Shown: positions 10,005 through 20,020, counted from the first letter of the stretch. The stretch: 21,004 nt of DNA from Priapulus caudatus (GCF_000485595.1 NW_014579622.1:6391-27394), one strand, 5' to 3'. Made by a program: numbers and translations. Notes: a model not told the origin generated them from the letters alone.

Positions 10005-10498
10005 GCTATCTGATTGAATTTCACGTTCTACGCAGGCGACGTCGCGGCTGTGTGGTACTTCTTCTGTTTGCTTTTCTGAGTGGCTCGACGTTCAACAGAC
10101 GAACGCAACATCTGGCGTGGTATCTTAAGACATACCAACATGAGAAACCATGGTTAAGTTTATCAACAGCTTTTGTGTGTGGTTTGGCGCGCTCGGGAAT
10201 CCATGGCCCAAGTGACATATATTGTAGCAAGCAGTACGATGGAAAAGCGGATATTTCCCTGTAGCTCTTGTGGATGTGTTTATGTCGCGTGCTTGGCGTC
10301 GTGTGGTGCCATGCGTATTAGAGATACTTACTGCGATCAGGCGGGATATGTAGAGCTTTGCAGATATTAAGAGCTTTTGGAACTGTCCGTAGTAAGCGAT
10401 GCTTCTTCAATACGAGCCAGGTTAATGAATATTAGGCGATGTTTCTTTTTGTAGATTTCTGTTCTCAAGGTCGACGATTCCTCGGCTGGTGTAGTTGC

Positions 10499-10640
10499 TA
10501 TTGTTGTTGGCGCGTTGTTGTTGTTGTGTTGTTATTGTTGTTGTTTGTTGTTGTCGTCGTCGTCGTTGTTGTTGTTGTTGTTGTTGGCCGTTGTTGTTTG
10601 TTGTTGTTTGTTGTTGTTGTTGTTGTCGTCGTTATTGTTG
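10499..10640 (+). repeat. GTT/GTC trinucleotide tract, array unit 1
   Basis: The tract mixes (GTT)n and (GTC)n with interruptions and is bounded by CTGGTGTAGTTGCT on the left. The poly-valine, poly-leucine or poly-cysteine frames over it are repeat artefacts. Confidence 0.85.
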
Positions 10641-11472
10641 TACGGTGAGTAATCGAACATGTCGTCGTTTGTTGTCGACGCCGTCGCTTACCATTTGATT
10701 TGTTCTGTAATTAGGCGATGCTCAATCATTTATGCTTCACTCAGAACAACGACAATAGCAAATAACGCTGAAGCAGGAATCATCAACAGCACCTCCCCTC
10801 ATATACATACCGCATTGACTCCACGGGAGCAACTCAAATACACTCATCCTTCCCCACGCGGTACAAGACCGCAATAGTCGCCTAGCGATCAGCGAAGCCT
10901 CTTGTAAGTCGAACGAAAGAAAAAAGTTCGTCTAAGCAAATCCGTGTCAGGGAAGGCATCGCTTGGCTGATTGATTTCACGTAGACTTAAAAACGAAGGC
11001 GACGTCGCGTGGAAATGGGTAACTTCTTCTTGTTTCTTGCTGTGAGTGCTCGATGGTTTCAACAGACAAACGCAACATCTGGCGTGCGCATCTTTAAAAA
11101 TGAGAAAAACTGGTTTAACAATAATATGCAACAGCTTTTGTGTGTGGGTTTGCGCGCTCGGGAATCCATGCCTGCTTGAGCATTTATTGGTAGGCAACAG
11201 TACGATGGAACAGCGGATGATTTTCTGTAGGGCTCTTGTGGATGTGTTATGTCAGCGTGCTGCGTCGTGTGGTGCGGGATCGTAGTAGAGAATACTTACC
11301 TGCGATCAGGCGGGATATGTAGAGCTTTGCAGATATGTAAGAGGGCTTTGGAACTTCCGTAGTAACGATGCTTCTTCAGATGACGGCCAAGTTAATAAAT
11401 GTAGCGAATGTTTCTTTTTTGTAGATTTCTGTGTTTTGTCAGTCGCACGATTCTGCCTGGTGTCAGTTGCTA

Positions 11473-11652
11473 ATTTGTTGTTGCCGGTTGTGTTGGTTGT
11501 TCGTTTTTTGTTGTTGTTTGCGTCGTCGTCGTCGTCCGTCGTATTGTTGTTGTTTGTTGTGTGTTGTTGTCGTCGTGCGTCGTTGTTGTTGTTGTTGTTG
11601 TTGTTGTCGTCGTCGTCGTTTGTTGTTGTTGTTGTTGTTGTAATCGTTGTTT
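11473..11652 (+). repeat. GTT/GTC trinucleotide tract, array unit 2
   Basis: The position within the unit is the same as in the other units, and the right border is again TTTGTCGACGC. It is the longest tract of block 1, with alternating GTC and GTT blocks. Confidence 0.85.
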
Positions 11653-11860
11653 GTCGACGCGGGAAAAAAAGAACGCCCGTCACTACATTGAATTTGTTTA
11701 TGTATTTATGCGATGCTCGATCTTCATGCTTCACTCAGAACAACCGACAATAGCAATAACGCTGAAGCAAGGAGGAATCACAACAGCACCTCCCCGTCAT
11801 ATACATACCCCGCATTGACTCACCAAGATCAATACACTCATCGCTTCCGACGCGTACAAG

Positions 11861-12372
11861 GCCAGGGATGACAAAGCAGAGAAGCACAATGAGTGGGTTA
11901 GAGAACAAAAGTATCGTAACCTCCACACTTTACCTCTTACGGCATCGTGGCAGGAGAGTCCATGTTGAGGTGGCTTACCGACATTACACTTAATAGCCAA
12001 ATAACGTGGCAAGCGTTAATTATAACAGTTGTTGGCTATAATCATACATGCCTTGGGGGCATAAGTTAAATGCGGATATGGTTACCTATCAAAATTAAGT
12101 TAGATATGTATTCCCCAATCCCTAGCATCGCATATTAAACTGCGTTAATCAGGGCTAAAATCGATGCGTGAATGGGGGCGAAGTTTACGAAACGAAGTGA
12201 GCATTCGAAACGGCAACTTTTTACCAACCCAGCGTTTTCCACGAATTCCAGTGAACTCACTTACGCAAAACCTAACTTGTCACTTTGTGCTGCACAGGGG
12301 GACACTTTGTAATGGTAAGGTTCATCGTACATGTGGTGTGTGTGTTGTGTGTGGGGGGGGGGGGGTACGTAG
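11861..12372. other. intron-like flank between array and CCP exon, copy 1
   Basis: This sequence aligns with 20198-20679. It contains no frame that looks like protein and ends in a GT-rich then G-homopolymer tract (about 12333-12364), next to the donor side of the minus-strand exon. A minus-strand donor-like AGAGGTAA at about 11930 was not accepted as an exon end. Confidence 0.5.
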
Positions 12373-12554
12373 CACACACGGGCAACGGGTTCTGCTCACA
12401 GTCTTGTCTGCGTGCACATGACGTAGCTTTACCATACAGCTCCGGCGGTACCCTGTGATCACGGTGGAGACGTCACGTAGTCATGGTAACGGAATTCGTG
12501 CTCGCAGACTCTCTTCGCCGTGTTCAGGGTAGCCGGGGTAGGGCAGCGAACCGC
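12373..12554 (-). pseudogene. CCP/sushi exon, frameshifted copy of the 20680-20850 exon
   Basis: This is the same exon as 20680-20850, recognisable along its whole length (for example ATGGTAAAGCT, CATGACTACGTGACGTC and CCCCGGCTACCCTGAACACG on the minus strand). It is about 182 bp against 171, with several small insertions and deletions, so the CCP frame is not kept. The acceptor (TCACGCAG then GCGG) is intact, but the donor side reads GTGTGTGCTACGTA and lacks the clean G-GTACGT of the other copy. Either this is a decayed module of the gene, or the indels are assembly errors and it is a functional exon or the other haplotype of the same exon. Confidence 0.7.
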
Positions 12555-12582
12555 CTGCGTGACTCAACACGGTTTACCAAGC

Positions 12583-12659
12583 GCACAACATACGACATAA
12601 TACACTACAACATACAACATAGCAACATAACATGACATGACAGCATACAACATGCAACA
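12583..12659. repeat. degenerate ACAACAT repeat, copy 1
   Basis: This is the irregular counterpart of the cleaner 7-bp tandem repeat at 20880-20937, located just upstream (in gene sense) of the CCP exon. Confidence 0.6.
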
Positions 12660-12794
12660 AAATTGATGTTGGCTGTTGACAGCACGTGCTTTTTTTACAA
12701 AACTTCGTAAGGCATGTCCATAACCGTGTGTAATAAACAGAGACCGCACGCGAACGCACACGCCACGCAGACGCACAACAGACGCGTAGCACAG

Positions 12795-13504
12795 NNNNNN
12801 NNNNNNNNNNNNNNNNNNNNNNNNNNNNNNNNNNNNNNNNNNNNNNNNNNNNNNNNNNNNNNNNNNNNNNNNNNNNNNNNNNNNNNNNNNNNNNNNNNNN
12901 NNNNNNNNNNNNNNNNNNNNNNNNNNNNNNNNNNNNNNNNNNNNNNNNNNNNNNNNNNNNNNNNNNNNNNNNNNNNNNNNNNNNNNNNNNNNNNNNNNNN
13001 NNNNNNNNNNNNNNNNNNNNNNNNNNNNNNNNNNNNNNNNNNNNNNNNNNNNNNNNNNNNNNNNNNNNNNNNNNNNNNNNNNNNNNNNNNNNNNNNNNNN
13101 NNNNNNNNNNNNNNNNNNNNNNNNNNNNNNNNNNNNNNNNNNNNNNNNNNNNNNNNNNNNNNNNNNNNNNNNNNNNNNNNNNNNNNNNNNNNNNNNNNNN
13201 NNNNNNNNNNNNNNNNNNNNNNNNNNNNNNNNNNNNNNNNNNNNNNNNNNNNNNNNNNNNNNNNNNNNNNNNNNNNNNNNNNNNNNNNNNNNNNNNNNNN
13301 NNNNNNNNNNNNNNNNNNNNNNNNNNNNNNNNNNNNNNNNNNNNNNNNNNNNNNNNNNNNNNNNNNNNNNNNNNNNNNNNNNNNNNNNNNNNNNNNNNNN
13401 NNNNNNNNNNNNNNNNNNNNNNNNNNNNNNNNNNNNNNNNNNNNNNNNNNNNNNNNNNNNNNNNNNNNNNNNNNNNNNNNNNNNNNNNNNNNNNNNNNNN
13501 NNNN
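12795..13504. other. assembly gap (710 N)
   Basis: The run contains only N. The long open frames that appear to cross it are artefacts. Block 1 ends at its left edge and unique gene sequence begins at its right. Confidence 1.
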
Positions 13505-13596
13505 CAAATTAATTTTATCTTTATTTTCAAACTCATCCTAATTCTTTATTTCAAATTCATTCCCATTCCCATTTCAAAACCATGTTCAGTCCTCAC

Positions 13597-13806
13597 CCTC
13601 GCAGTCGACGATAGGTGGCGCCCACGTCATGGTGTCCTTCGAGCAGGAAGCATGCTGCAGCTTGCGCGGGGCGTCATCCGTACCGGGCAACATGTAACCA
13701 ATGTTGCACGTCACTAGCACGTAGGTGCCAAACACCGGTAGCAGAGTCTCCGTGTAGTTCCACGTGGCGTGAGAGCGCCCCGGATCCAGGGCCCGACACC
13801 GGCGCA
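13597..13806 (-). CDS. CCP/sushi module exon (phase 1-1)
   Basis: This 210-bp exon encodes one complement control protein (sushi) module of about 70 residues in a probably secreted or cell-surface protein. It reads CRALDPGRSH at the start, then VLVTCNIGYMLPG, then HASCSKDTMTWAPPIVDC at the end. The four cysteines expected for the two CCP disulfides are present, with the aromatic and Gly positions around the second (T-C-N-I-G-Y) and the Trp between the third and fourth. The acceptor is CACTTCCCGGCAG and the donor is GAGG then GTGAGG; both junctions are phase 1, typical of shuffled CCP exons. It is the next module after the exon at 14298-14480 (intron of 491 bp). The stretch between cysteines 2 and 3 is longer than usual. 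The protein cannot be named from three modules. Confidence 0.85.
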
Positions 13807-13948
13807 CTGCCGGGAAGTGTTGACGTGATGCGTGAATAATAATAGTTATATTACGCGTGGGTGCTTTATAATATAGCGTGATAAATGTTGCATTTCGGAT
13901 TTGTGAAAGGAGAGCGAGGAAGGTTGGTGGCAGCAGGGAGAGAGTGAA

Positions 13949-14065
13949 TGTTCGTACGTGTGTGCGTGTGTGCGTGAGAGTGAGTGTATGTCCGTGTATT
14001 CATGTGTGCCCGTGTGCGTTCGTACGTGCGTGTCTGTATGTCTGTGCACGTGAGAGAGAGGGGAG
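13949..14065. repeat. GT-rich simple repeat in intron
   Basis: The tract is degenerate GTGT/GTGC followed by GAGAGAGAGGGGAGGG. It lies in the intron between two CCP exons; frames across it are low-complexity. Confidence 0.75.
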
Positions 14066-14297
14066 GGAAAAGCGGATGGAGAGAGCCGGCAAGAATGAAA
14101 AAGAGCAGGCATGGAAGAAGCCATTCGAAACTATCAAACCGTCAAGGCACGACGATTTTACGCAAGCTGCATTAATATCATATCAGAAAGAGATACAGTA
14201 TGAACTAGAATCAGAGATAGTCTTTACACAATTAAACGACCTATATTAGTTCATATTAATTAACGGCGCGCGTTTATGGCTGTCCGTCCATACTCAC

Positions 14298-14480
14298 GAT
14301 CACAGTCCAGTTCTGTCGTATCCCACACCTTGTCGGCAGTGCAAACACTCGTCTTCATAGTAGATCTCGCCAATATGTACTCGTAGTTGGGAAAGCACCA
14401 AATAGTTGTCATCTGGTTGTATTCGTTAACGGGAACCGCGACAGCGTATTGCAGATCGAGTAGCATCGGACAGTGCTTGA
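14298..14480 (-). CDS. CCP/sushi module exon (phase 1-1)
   Basis: This 183-bp exon encodes one CCP module of 61 residues. It starts KHCPMLLDLQYAV, continues TTIWCFPNYEYIL and ends TSVCTADKVWDTTELDC. The four cysteines are in CCP order, and the Trp between cysteines 3 and 4 (K-V-W-D) is in place. The acceptor is ATGTTTCAG and the donor is GATC then GTGAGTAT, both close to consensus, and both phase 1. The module sits between the exon at 20680-20850 (intron of about 6.2 kb that holds duplicated block 2) and the exon at 13597-13806. CCP chains occur in complement regulators, adhesion and matrix proteins and lectin-linked receptors; nothing here decides among these. No signal peptide or membrane segment is in the window. 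Confidence 0.85.
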
Positions 14481-15523
14481 CTGAAACATAAGCATCACGG
14501 ATATACTATATATACTATATATAGTAAAGAGGAGGCGATAGATGGAGAGAGAGAAAGCGAGAGAGGGAAGCGTTAAGGGGAGAGTCGGGGAGACAGAAAG
14601 ATACACACCAAGAGAAGATAGTCAGACGGGAGAACCGGCGCCATTGCTTTCGCGGCGCGACTGTTGCACGCTAGTCCGCAAATGCAGACGTATAAACTCC
14701 GCTTTGCTAATCTGAGGGTGCGGGTTTATTACCCATTACTGGGGTCTGCGTCGGCTCGGACTAGTTGCACGCTTGCACAAATATATAGAGTGCACTCTAT
14801 AAAAAACGCTATTCGAAATTCGAAAAGCTCCGAAAACCGAAATGTTTTTCGTAAAGTGTCACTCGTGCACCACGACATGACACATATGTACGTGACATGT
14901 GACATAACAACTGTAATATGTTTTACAGTCTTTATGTAATCCAGCTCAGTGTATATATTCACACGGTTTGCTGCTGAAACATTATTGTGTTTGCTTACAG
15001 GGTACTGCCATATAACCTGCTCCGATGTCATTATATAATGCTAGGATTGCAATATAATAATATGGCATAATTATTATGTAGACGTTTTTTGTAACGAAAA
15101 GCTCCGAGTATCGAAACGCATTTGACCTCAGGGGTTCGTACATAAGATTGTAAAACTGTATATAGCTTTTCTGTCAACGACGACAGACAACATCAAAAGC
15201 ACATGAACTGCTTCTACATAAACTATACAGTTTATGTGCACTTGATTGTGTAGCGTTTTGGGATCTTCCGGCGACACCCGATGGCGCCACCGGTCGAAAC
15301 GTAGTGACTAGCAACAACCTTAGGTATTTCACTCACCTGTTGTGCCCGGAGGCGTTGAAATGGCCGTATCGTCGTCAACCGGACTCCGCTAGCCACTCGA
15401 GTGCCTCAGTGCTACTGCGCTCCCTCCGCAATAACCCGTTCCACCGTGTTCCGGTTCCGGTGCGTCGTATAGTTAGTCAACAATGCAAGACGAGTAACGA
15501 CACGCACACACAACAACGGGGCA
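14481..15523. other. intron sequence, no further exon found
   Basis: The region includes a purine-rich AGAGAG tract (about 14541-14605), a perfect 18-bp palindrome (14784-14801) and a string GAAAAGCTCCGA that occurs twice (about 14819 and 15100). A minus-strand CAG followed by GTGAGTG at about 15339 looks like a splice donor, but no CCP frame leads into it. Confidence 0.45.
14784..14801. repeat. perfect 18-bp palindrome
   Basis: TATAGAGTGCACTCTATA equals its own reverse complement. It may be a chance palindrome or a dyad binding site; no neighbour supports a function. Confidence 0.7.
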
Positions 15524-15604
15524 ACTCCCACCCTAGATACAATAATGTAACCCCACAAGAGTCCTACTCTTGTTGGGTTACACTATTGTATCTACTCCCA
15601 CCCT
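15524..15604. mobile_element. 59-bp palindromic insertion with 11-bp direct repeats
   Basis: 15535-15593 is 28 bp, a 3-bp loop (CCT) and the reverse complement of the 28 bp with two mismatches; it begins AGATACAATA and ends with the complementary TATTGTATCT. It is bounded exactly by ACTCCCACCCT on both sides (15524-15534 and 15594-15604). Direct repeats meeting the palindrome edges without a spare base are the mark of an insertion with target-site duplication, here of a hairpin-only element. Chance length extension may add one or two bases to a shorter duplication of 9-10 bp. No related copy is in the window. The open frame across the region (15304-15753) is not credible as a gene. Confidence 0.7.
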
Positions 15605-15882
15605 TGCCTGTTGGCCTCACTGCACTGTTGAATAACAAGTTTATACCCGGGGTAAGCACAGAGGTTAAACAAATAGAACAAACTATGAACGCAGCCGGGC
15701 AAAGGGCTACAGTAACCGGCAGCCTCCCCTCCCGTGCAGCCGTGCACGAGTAGACTAACTTCCCCTCTATTCGTGCAGAGTTAATACTTCTACTCTAGTA
15801 CTGTATTATTTACTCGCCCCACAACAACAGGACAATACTGGGTCCTACTCACCGAATGGCCGCTCTACGCAGAACGCGGTGG

Positions 15883-15975
15883 CTCTCTCTTTCTCTCTCT
15901 ATACTCTCTGGTTTTCTCGCTCTCTCTACTCTCTTTTTTCTCTCTCTTCTCTCTTCTCTCTCTCTCTCTTCTATG
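15883..15975. repeat. TC microsatellite at the left edge of duplicated block 2
   Basis: The tract holds long CT runs with CTATACTCTCTGG, matching the tract at 8172-8226. Sequence to the left (GCTCTACGCAGAACGCGG) has no counterpart in block 1. Confidence 0.85.
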
Positions 15976-16074
15976 CACAACCCTGTCTCCTCGTTCGCCT
16001 CCGCCAACTGCAAAGAAACCCACGACGATTCTTCGCCTATAACTGCGGGCCAACTGTTTCGCGTGCTCTGCCGC

Positions 16075-16850
16075 CAGTGCGGATTAACCATAAGCAGATA
16101 AGCACGTGCTTAGGGCAACCAAAGGGCAAAGGGGCACCCAAAGTTGCGGGAAAAGGAGTAAACAAAAAAAAACGAATAAAAGATTTGTACTTCCAGGTGT
16201 ACCACAGGCGGCCCCCAACATACAATACAAGGGGCCCCTATGCCGCACAACCAAGGTGCTAATGTTCCAATTATCAAGAGTGAAAGGTACTCAAAGACTT
16301 GTCAGACACCACTTGAATGCTTATCCAGATACATGAACACAACTCTTTGTCTACAAGCTTCAGCAGTTCCATTTCATGTTCTTCATAAGTTTAAAACAAC
16401 CAAGAAACATTCTTTCACTTCAACGACTTTTACAACCATTACAGAAGACAATGTAATAGAGAGTGCCTTTCCAATGCTTGAATTGTCCTAAGAATATTTT
16501 TAACATTATGGTCGACCAACTGCCACAAACAGAACGGTCTTTCTCAAACTAAAGGTGTAAAAAAACAATAGATTACTCTAGTCAGAATGAAATGTAATGC
16601 CATGTACGCTCAAATGTCCTCAAATACATCTCCTGTGCATCTCAACTTTTTAAAAGTTCTGGGCGAGGACTTCCCATGCCCGCCTGTTTATCACACCTCC
16701 TGAATTCTACTACATTTTTGGTACTGCTGCACACTGCTTGGATATTTCCGGTCAGCAGTGAACACTAAAAACGGACTGGGTCGTGTGGAAGGAGCAGGGC
16801 ACCAGCATTGGTCAGTTGCTTAGGGCCACAGTGAGCCTTAATCCGCCCTG
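16075..16850 (+). mobile_element. hAT-type transposon relic, copy 2
   Basis: This is the same insertion as 8328-9127: left end CAGTGCGGATTAA, TCTGCCGC before it (16067-16074) and TCTGCGC after it (16851-16857, one base lost). The dimerisation frame is split: SLQASAVPFHVLHKFKTTKK reads in one frame, and the later ERSFS-x-LK region is disrupted by indels. It is more damaged, or more error-laden, than copy 1. Confidence 0.8.
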
Positions 16851-17307
16851 TCTGCGCTAGGGGGCGACTACTGCCCAACATGGCTGGCCCTCTTGATTGA
16901 TATCTTACATCGCGTAAGCCAAACCAAGAGAAAAGGCAAATAGGACAGGAAACTTAGTGACAATTACAAAACACTAAAAATTTACCATATTCCGGTTCCA
17001 GACGGCGAGCTGCCCCCCCGTCTGGAAGCCTGACGGGCCGGCGCTACGCCTTACAATTGCATAGATAGCGGTAAACATACATCGGGATAGACTGCTGCCG
17101 AAACACTTCTGACAGTTTATGATAGCAGCCAGCCAGAATCACACAGCAAACCTCCCCTCATATAATACGCATTTGACTCACCAACTCAAAAACACTCATC
17201 CTTCCACGCGAACAAGACCAATAGTCGCTAGCGTAGAAAGCTTTTGCTTCAAATCACAAAGAAAGTTCGTCTAGCATCCTGTGTCAGGGATGCATCGCTG
17301 GCATGCA

Positions 17308-17736
17308 GGAATACTATGCCTATCCCGGGGCTGGAGGGGCAGGTGACCGCAACGTGAACGTGGCAGCACTAGTTGCGGATGTGTTTTTTTTTTTTTAGGA
17401 TTAGGGTTAGGGTCAGGTTAGGGTTAGGGTTAGGGTTAGGATTAGGGTAGCGTTAAGGTTGGATTAGGGTTATGGGGTTAGGGCTTAGGTAGGTATTAGG
17501 GTTAGGCGTTAGGCATTTTGCACATGATATCTGTCCACACACCATAGATTAATTTTTTGTGCGATCACATATGCCATTATATATAGCGCGGCCGAACAGT
17601 ATATATGTTGTGGAGTGCTTAGTTCATGCCACAGCCGTCTGTGTTGGAGTGCAGTGTTACCTTTAGGTAAACGTTTGAACGTCCATCGTCAACGTATATC
17701 ACGTGACCTCCTCCACGCCCTGGATAGCCAACACCC
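17308..17736. mobile_element. inverted-repeat element with TTAGGG-like core, copy 2
   Basis: It is the counterpart of 9593-10004 at the same site in the first array unit. The right end reads GGATAGCCAACACCC followed by GCTGGTGCTGA, close to the GCTGGCTGA expected of the target-site duplication. The left end is blurred by indels (GGAATACTATGCCTATCCC). Confidence 0.75.
17396..17513 (+). repeat. degenerate telomere-type TTAGGG tract, copy 2
   Basis: TTAGGG-like units in the same orientation as in copy 1 are preceded by a T homopolymer (17385-17396) that copy 1 lacks. Confidence 0.85.
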
Positions 17737-18232
17737 GCTGGTGCTGATTGATTTCACGTTGTCGAGGCAGACGTCAGGCGGTGTGTTGGTACTTCTTTTG
17801 TTCTTTTTCTGAGGTGCTCCCGATGTTTCACAGACGAACGCAACATCTGGCTGTGGTTCTAGAACACCACAATGGAAACCTGGTTAAGTTATCACAGCTT
17901 TTGTGTGTGGGTTTCGGCGCGCTCAGGGAATCCATTGGGCCCCCCGTTGAATTTATTGTCAGCAACAGTTTACGATCGGAAAGCGGAATATTTTCTTTAG
18001 CTCTTGTGTGGGATGTGCTTATGTCGCTGCTTGCGTCGTGTGCGTGGCCATCGTATTAGCAGATACTTACTGCGATCTAGGCGGGATATGTAGGCAGCTT
18101 GAACTTCCGTAGATAACCGATGCTTCTTTCAATGACGCCGCCAGCGTTAAGTAAATGTAGCGGATGTTGTCTTTTTGGATTTCTGTGTTCTATGTCGACG
18201 ATTTCGCTGGGTAGTTGCTATTTGTTAGTATG

Positions 18233-18300
18233 CGTGATTGTTGTGTTGTTGTTGATTTGTTGTTATTGTTTGCCTGTGTCGTCGTGTTGTTTTGTCGACG
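18233..18300 (+). repeat. short GTT-rich tract, array unit 1 of block 2
   Basis: It sits at the same site as the other tracts but is short and degenerate (GTTGTTGTTGATTTGTTG), followed by TTTTGTCGACGC. Confidence 0.6.
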
Positions 18301-19056
18301 CCGTTCGCTCACTTGAATTTGTTTTGTATTTATGCGTATGCTCATTTTATGCTTCACTCAGAACAAAGACAATAGCAATTAACCTGAAGCAGGAATCACA
18401 CAGCCCTTCCCTCATATAATACCGCACTTGACTCACCAACTCAATAAACTATCCTTCCCCGTACAAGCCCAATGTCGCTAGGCGTGAGAGCCTACTTGTT
18501 CAAAGCTCTCGAACGATAAGAAAAAGTTCGTCTAGCATCGTGTCAGGGAAGCATCGCTGCTGCTGATTAATCACGTAGCTACGCAGGCGGAGTCGCGGTG
18601 GAGGTACTTTTCTGTGTGTCTGTCTGTGAGATGCCGATGTTTCAACAGACACAACGCAACATCTGGCCGTGGCATCTTTAAAAATGAGAAAATGTCGTGG
18701 TTAAGCTTATCAACAGCTTTTGTGTGTGGTGTTGCCGGCCGAGGAATCATGCCTGCTGAAATTTATGCTGAGCAACAGCTACAATGGAAAAGCGGATGTT
18801 GTTCTGTACTCTTGTGGATGTGTTATGTCGCCGTGCTTGCGTCGTGTCGATGGCCCATGTATTTTAGAGATATTACTGCCGATCAGGCGGGACTATGTTA
18901 GAGCTTTGCAATATGTAGAGCTTTAGAATCTCCTAAGTACGATGGCTCTTCAATGACGGCCACGTTAATAAATGTAGCGGATGTTTCTTTTTGGTAGAGT
19001 TTCTGCTTTCTCAGTCGACGATGTCTCGCTGTGTAGTTACGTATTTGTCTGTATGC

Positions 19057-19118
19057 GTTGTTGTTGTTGTTGTTGTTGCTCTGTTATTGTTGCTGTTGTC
19101 GTCGTTCGTTCTTGTCGA
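19057..19118 (+). repeat. GTT/GTC tract, array unit 2 of block 2
   Basis: An eight-unit (TTG) run with interruptions is followed by GTCGTCGTTCG and CTTGTCGACGC. Confidence 0.75.
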
Positions 19119-19854
19119 CGCCGTCGCTACCATTGAATTTGTTTATGTATTATTATGCGATGCCCAATCTTTATGCTTCACTCAGAACAAACGACAATAG
19201 CAATAACTGAAGCAGGAATCACACAGCACCTCCCCTCATATACATACCGCATTGACTCACCAACTCAATACACTCATCCTTCCCACGCGTACAAGACCCA
19301 ATAGTCGCCTAGCGTAGAGAGCCTCTTGTTCAAAGTCGAACGAAGAAAAAGTTCGTCTAGCATCGTGTCAGGGAAGCATCGCTGGCTGATTGATTTCACG
19401 TAGCTACGAGGCGACGTCGCGGTGGATGGTACTTCTTCTGTTTCTTCTGTGAGTGCTCGATGTTTCAACAGACAAACGCAACATCTGGCGTGGCATCTTT
19501 AAAAATGAGAAACTGGTTAACTTATCAACAGCTTTTTGTGTGGGTTTGCGCGCTCGGAATCCATGCCTGTTGACATTTATTGTAGCAACAGTACGATGGA
19601 ACAGCGGATATTTTCTGTAGCTCTTGTGGATGTGTTATGTCGCGTGCTTGCGTCGTGTGGTGGCATCGTATTATAGATACTTACTGCGATCAGGCGGGAT
19701 ATGTAGAGCTTTGCAGATATGTAGAGCTTTGGAACTTCCGTAGTAACGATGCTTCTTCAATGACGGCCAGGTTAATAAATGTAGCGATGTTTCTTTGTAG
19801 ATTTCTGTGTTTCTCAGTCGACGATTCTCGGGCGTGTAGTGCTATGTGTCTTGC

Positions 19855-19856
19855 CG

Positions 19857-19890
<34 letters not shown>

Positions 19891-19949
19891 CGTCGTCGTC
19901 GTTGTTGTTGTTATCGGTACCGTGAGTAGTGTCATCGTCGTCGTCGTCG

Positions 19950-20007
<58 letters not shown>

Positions 20008-20020
20008 AATTGTTGTTGTC
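19855..20020 (+). repeat. long GTT/GTC tract, array unit 3 of block 2
   Basis: Two long pure (GTT)n stretches each adjoin a (GTC)4-5 block and are separated by TATCGGTACCGTGAGTAGTG. The pattern suggests an internal duplication of a GTT-GTC module. Confidence 0.85.

Larger units (their letters stand above)
9432..11860. repeat. tandem array copy 1: two units plus a partial
   Basis: Unit starts are anchored at CCTCCCCTCAT/CCTCCCCGTCAT (9432, 10792, 11789). Unit 1 is 1360 bp including a 412-bp inserted element (about 950 bp without it); unit 2 is about 997 bp. A final partial unit ends at ACGCGTACAAG (11860). Each unit holds, in order, a CATCGCTGGCTGATTGATTT block, CAACATCTGGCGTGG, CAACAGCTTTTGTGTG, GATCAGGCGGGATATGTAG, a GTT/GTC tract, GTCGACGC and CTTCACTCAGAACAA. 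No long conserved frame runs across units, so it is not coding. Confidence 0.8.
8176..12794. repeat. large duplicated block, copy 1
   Basis: This interval aligns in the same order and orientation with 15883-21004. It carries a TC tract, hAT relic, spacer, tandem array with telomere-like MITE, flank with GCAGAGAA and AATAGCCAAATAACGTG, a CCP exon and an ACAACAT-rich tail. It is cut by the N gap at its right end. Its array holds two full units against three in the other copy. The copies differ mostly by one-base insertions or deletions, which could reflect uncorrected long-read errors as well as real divergence. Confidence 0.85.

Noticed and set aside
10439-10648. CRISPR-like or direct-repeat array in the 9.4-12 kb region
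   Set aside because: The repeats are a microsatellite and roughly 1-kb units; there are no short repeats with unique spacers.
12574-13541. Open frames of about 270-320 codons on both strands
   Set aside because: They run through the N gap; only the short ends are real sequence and these look non-coding.
13878-14249. 123-codon plus-strand frame
   Set aside because: It is low-complexity Arg/Val/Cys sequence over a GT repeat, antisense to a CCP gene intron.
15304-15753. 150-codon plus-strand frame with no recognisable domain
   Set aside because: It crosses the palindromic insertion and lacks family similarity; the minus-strand CAG-GTGAGTG near 15339 would need an exon there, but no CCP pattern leads into it.
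15849-16262. Ser/Leu-rich and Glu/Arg-rich frames at the TC tract
   Set aside because: They are translations of a (TC)n microsatellite and of the hAT end.
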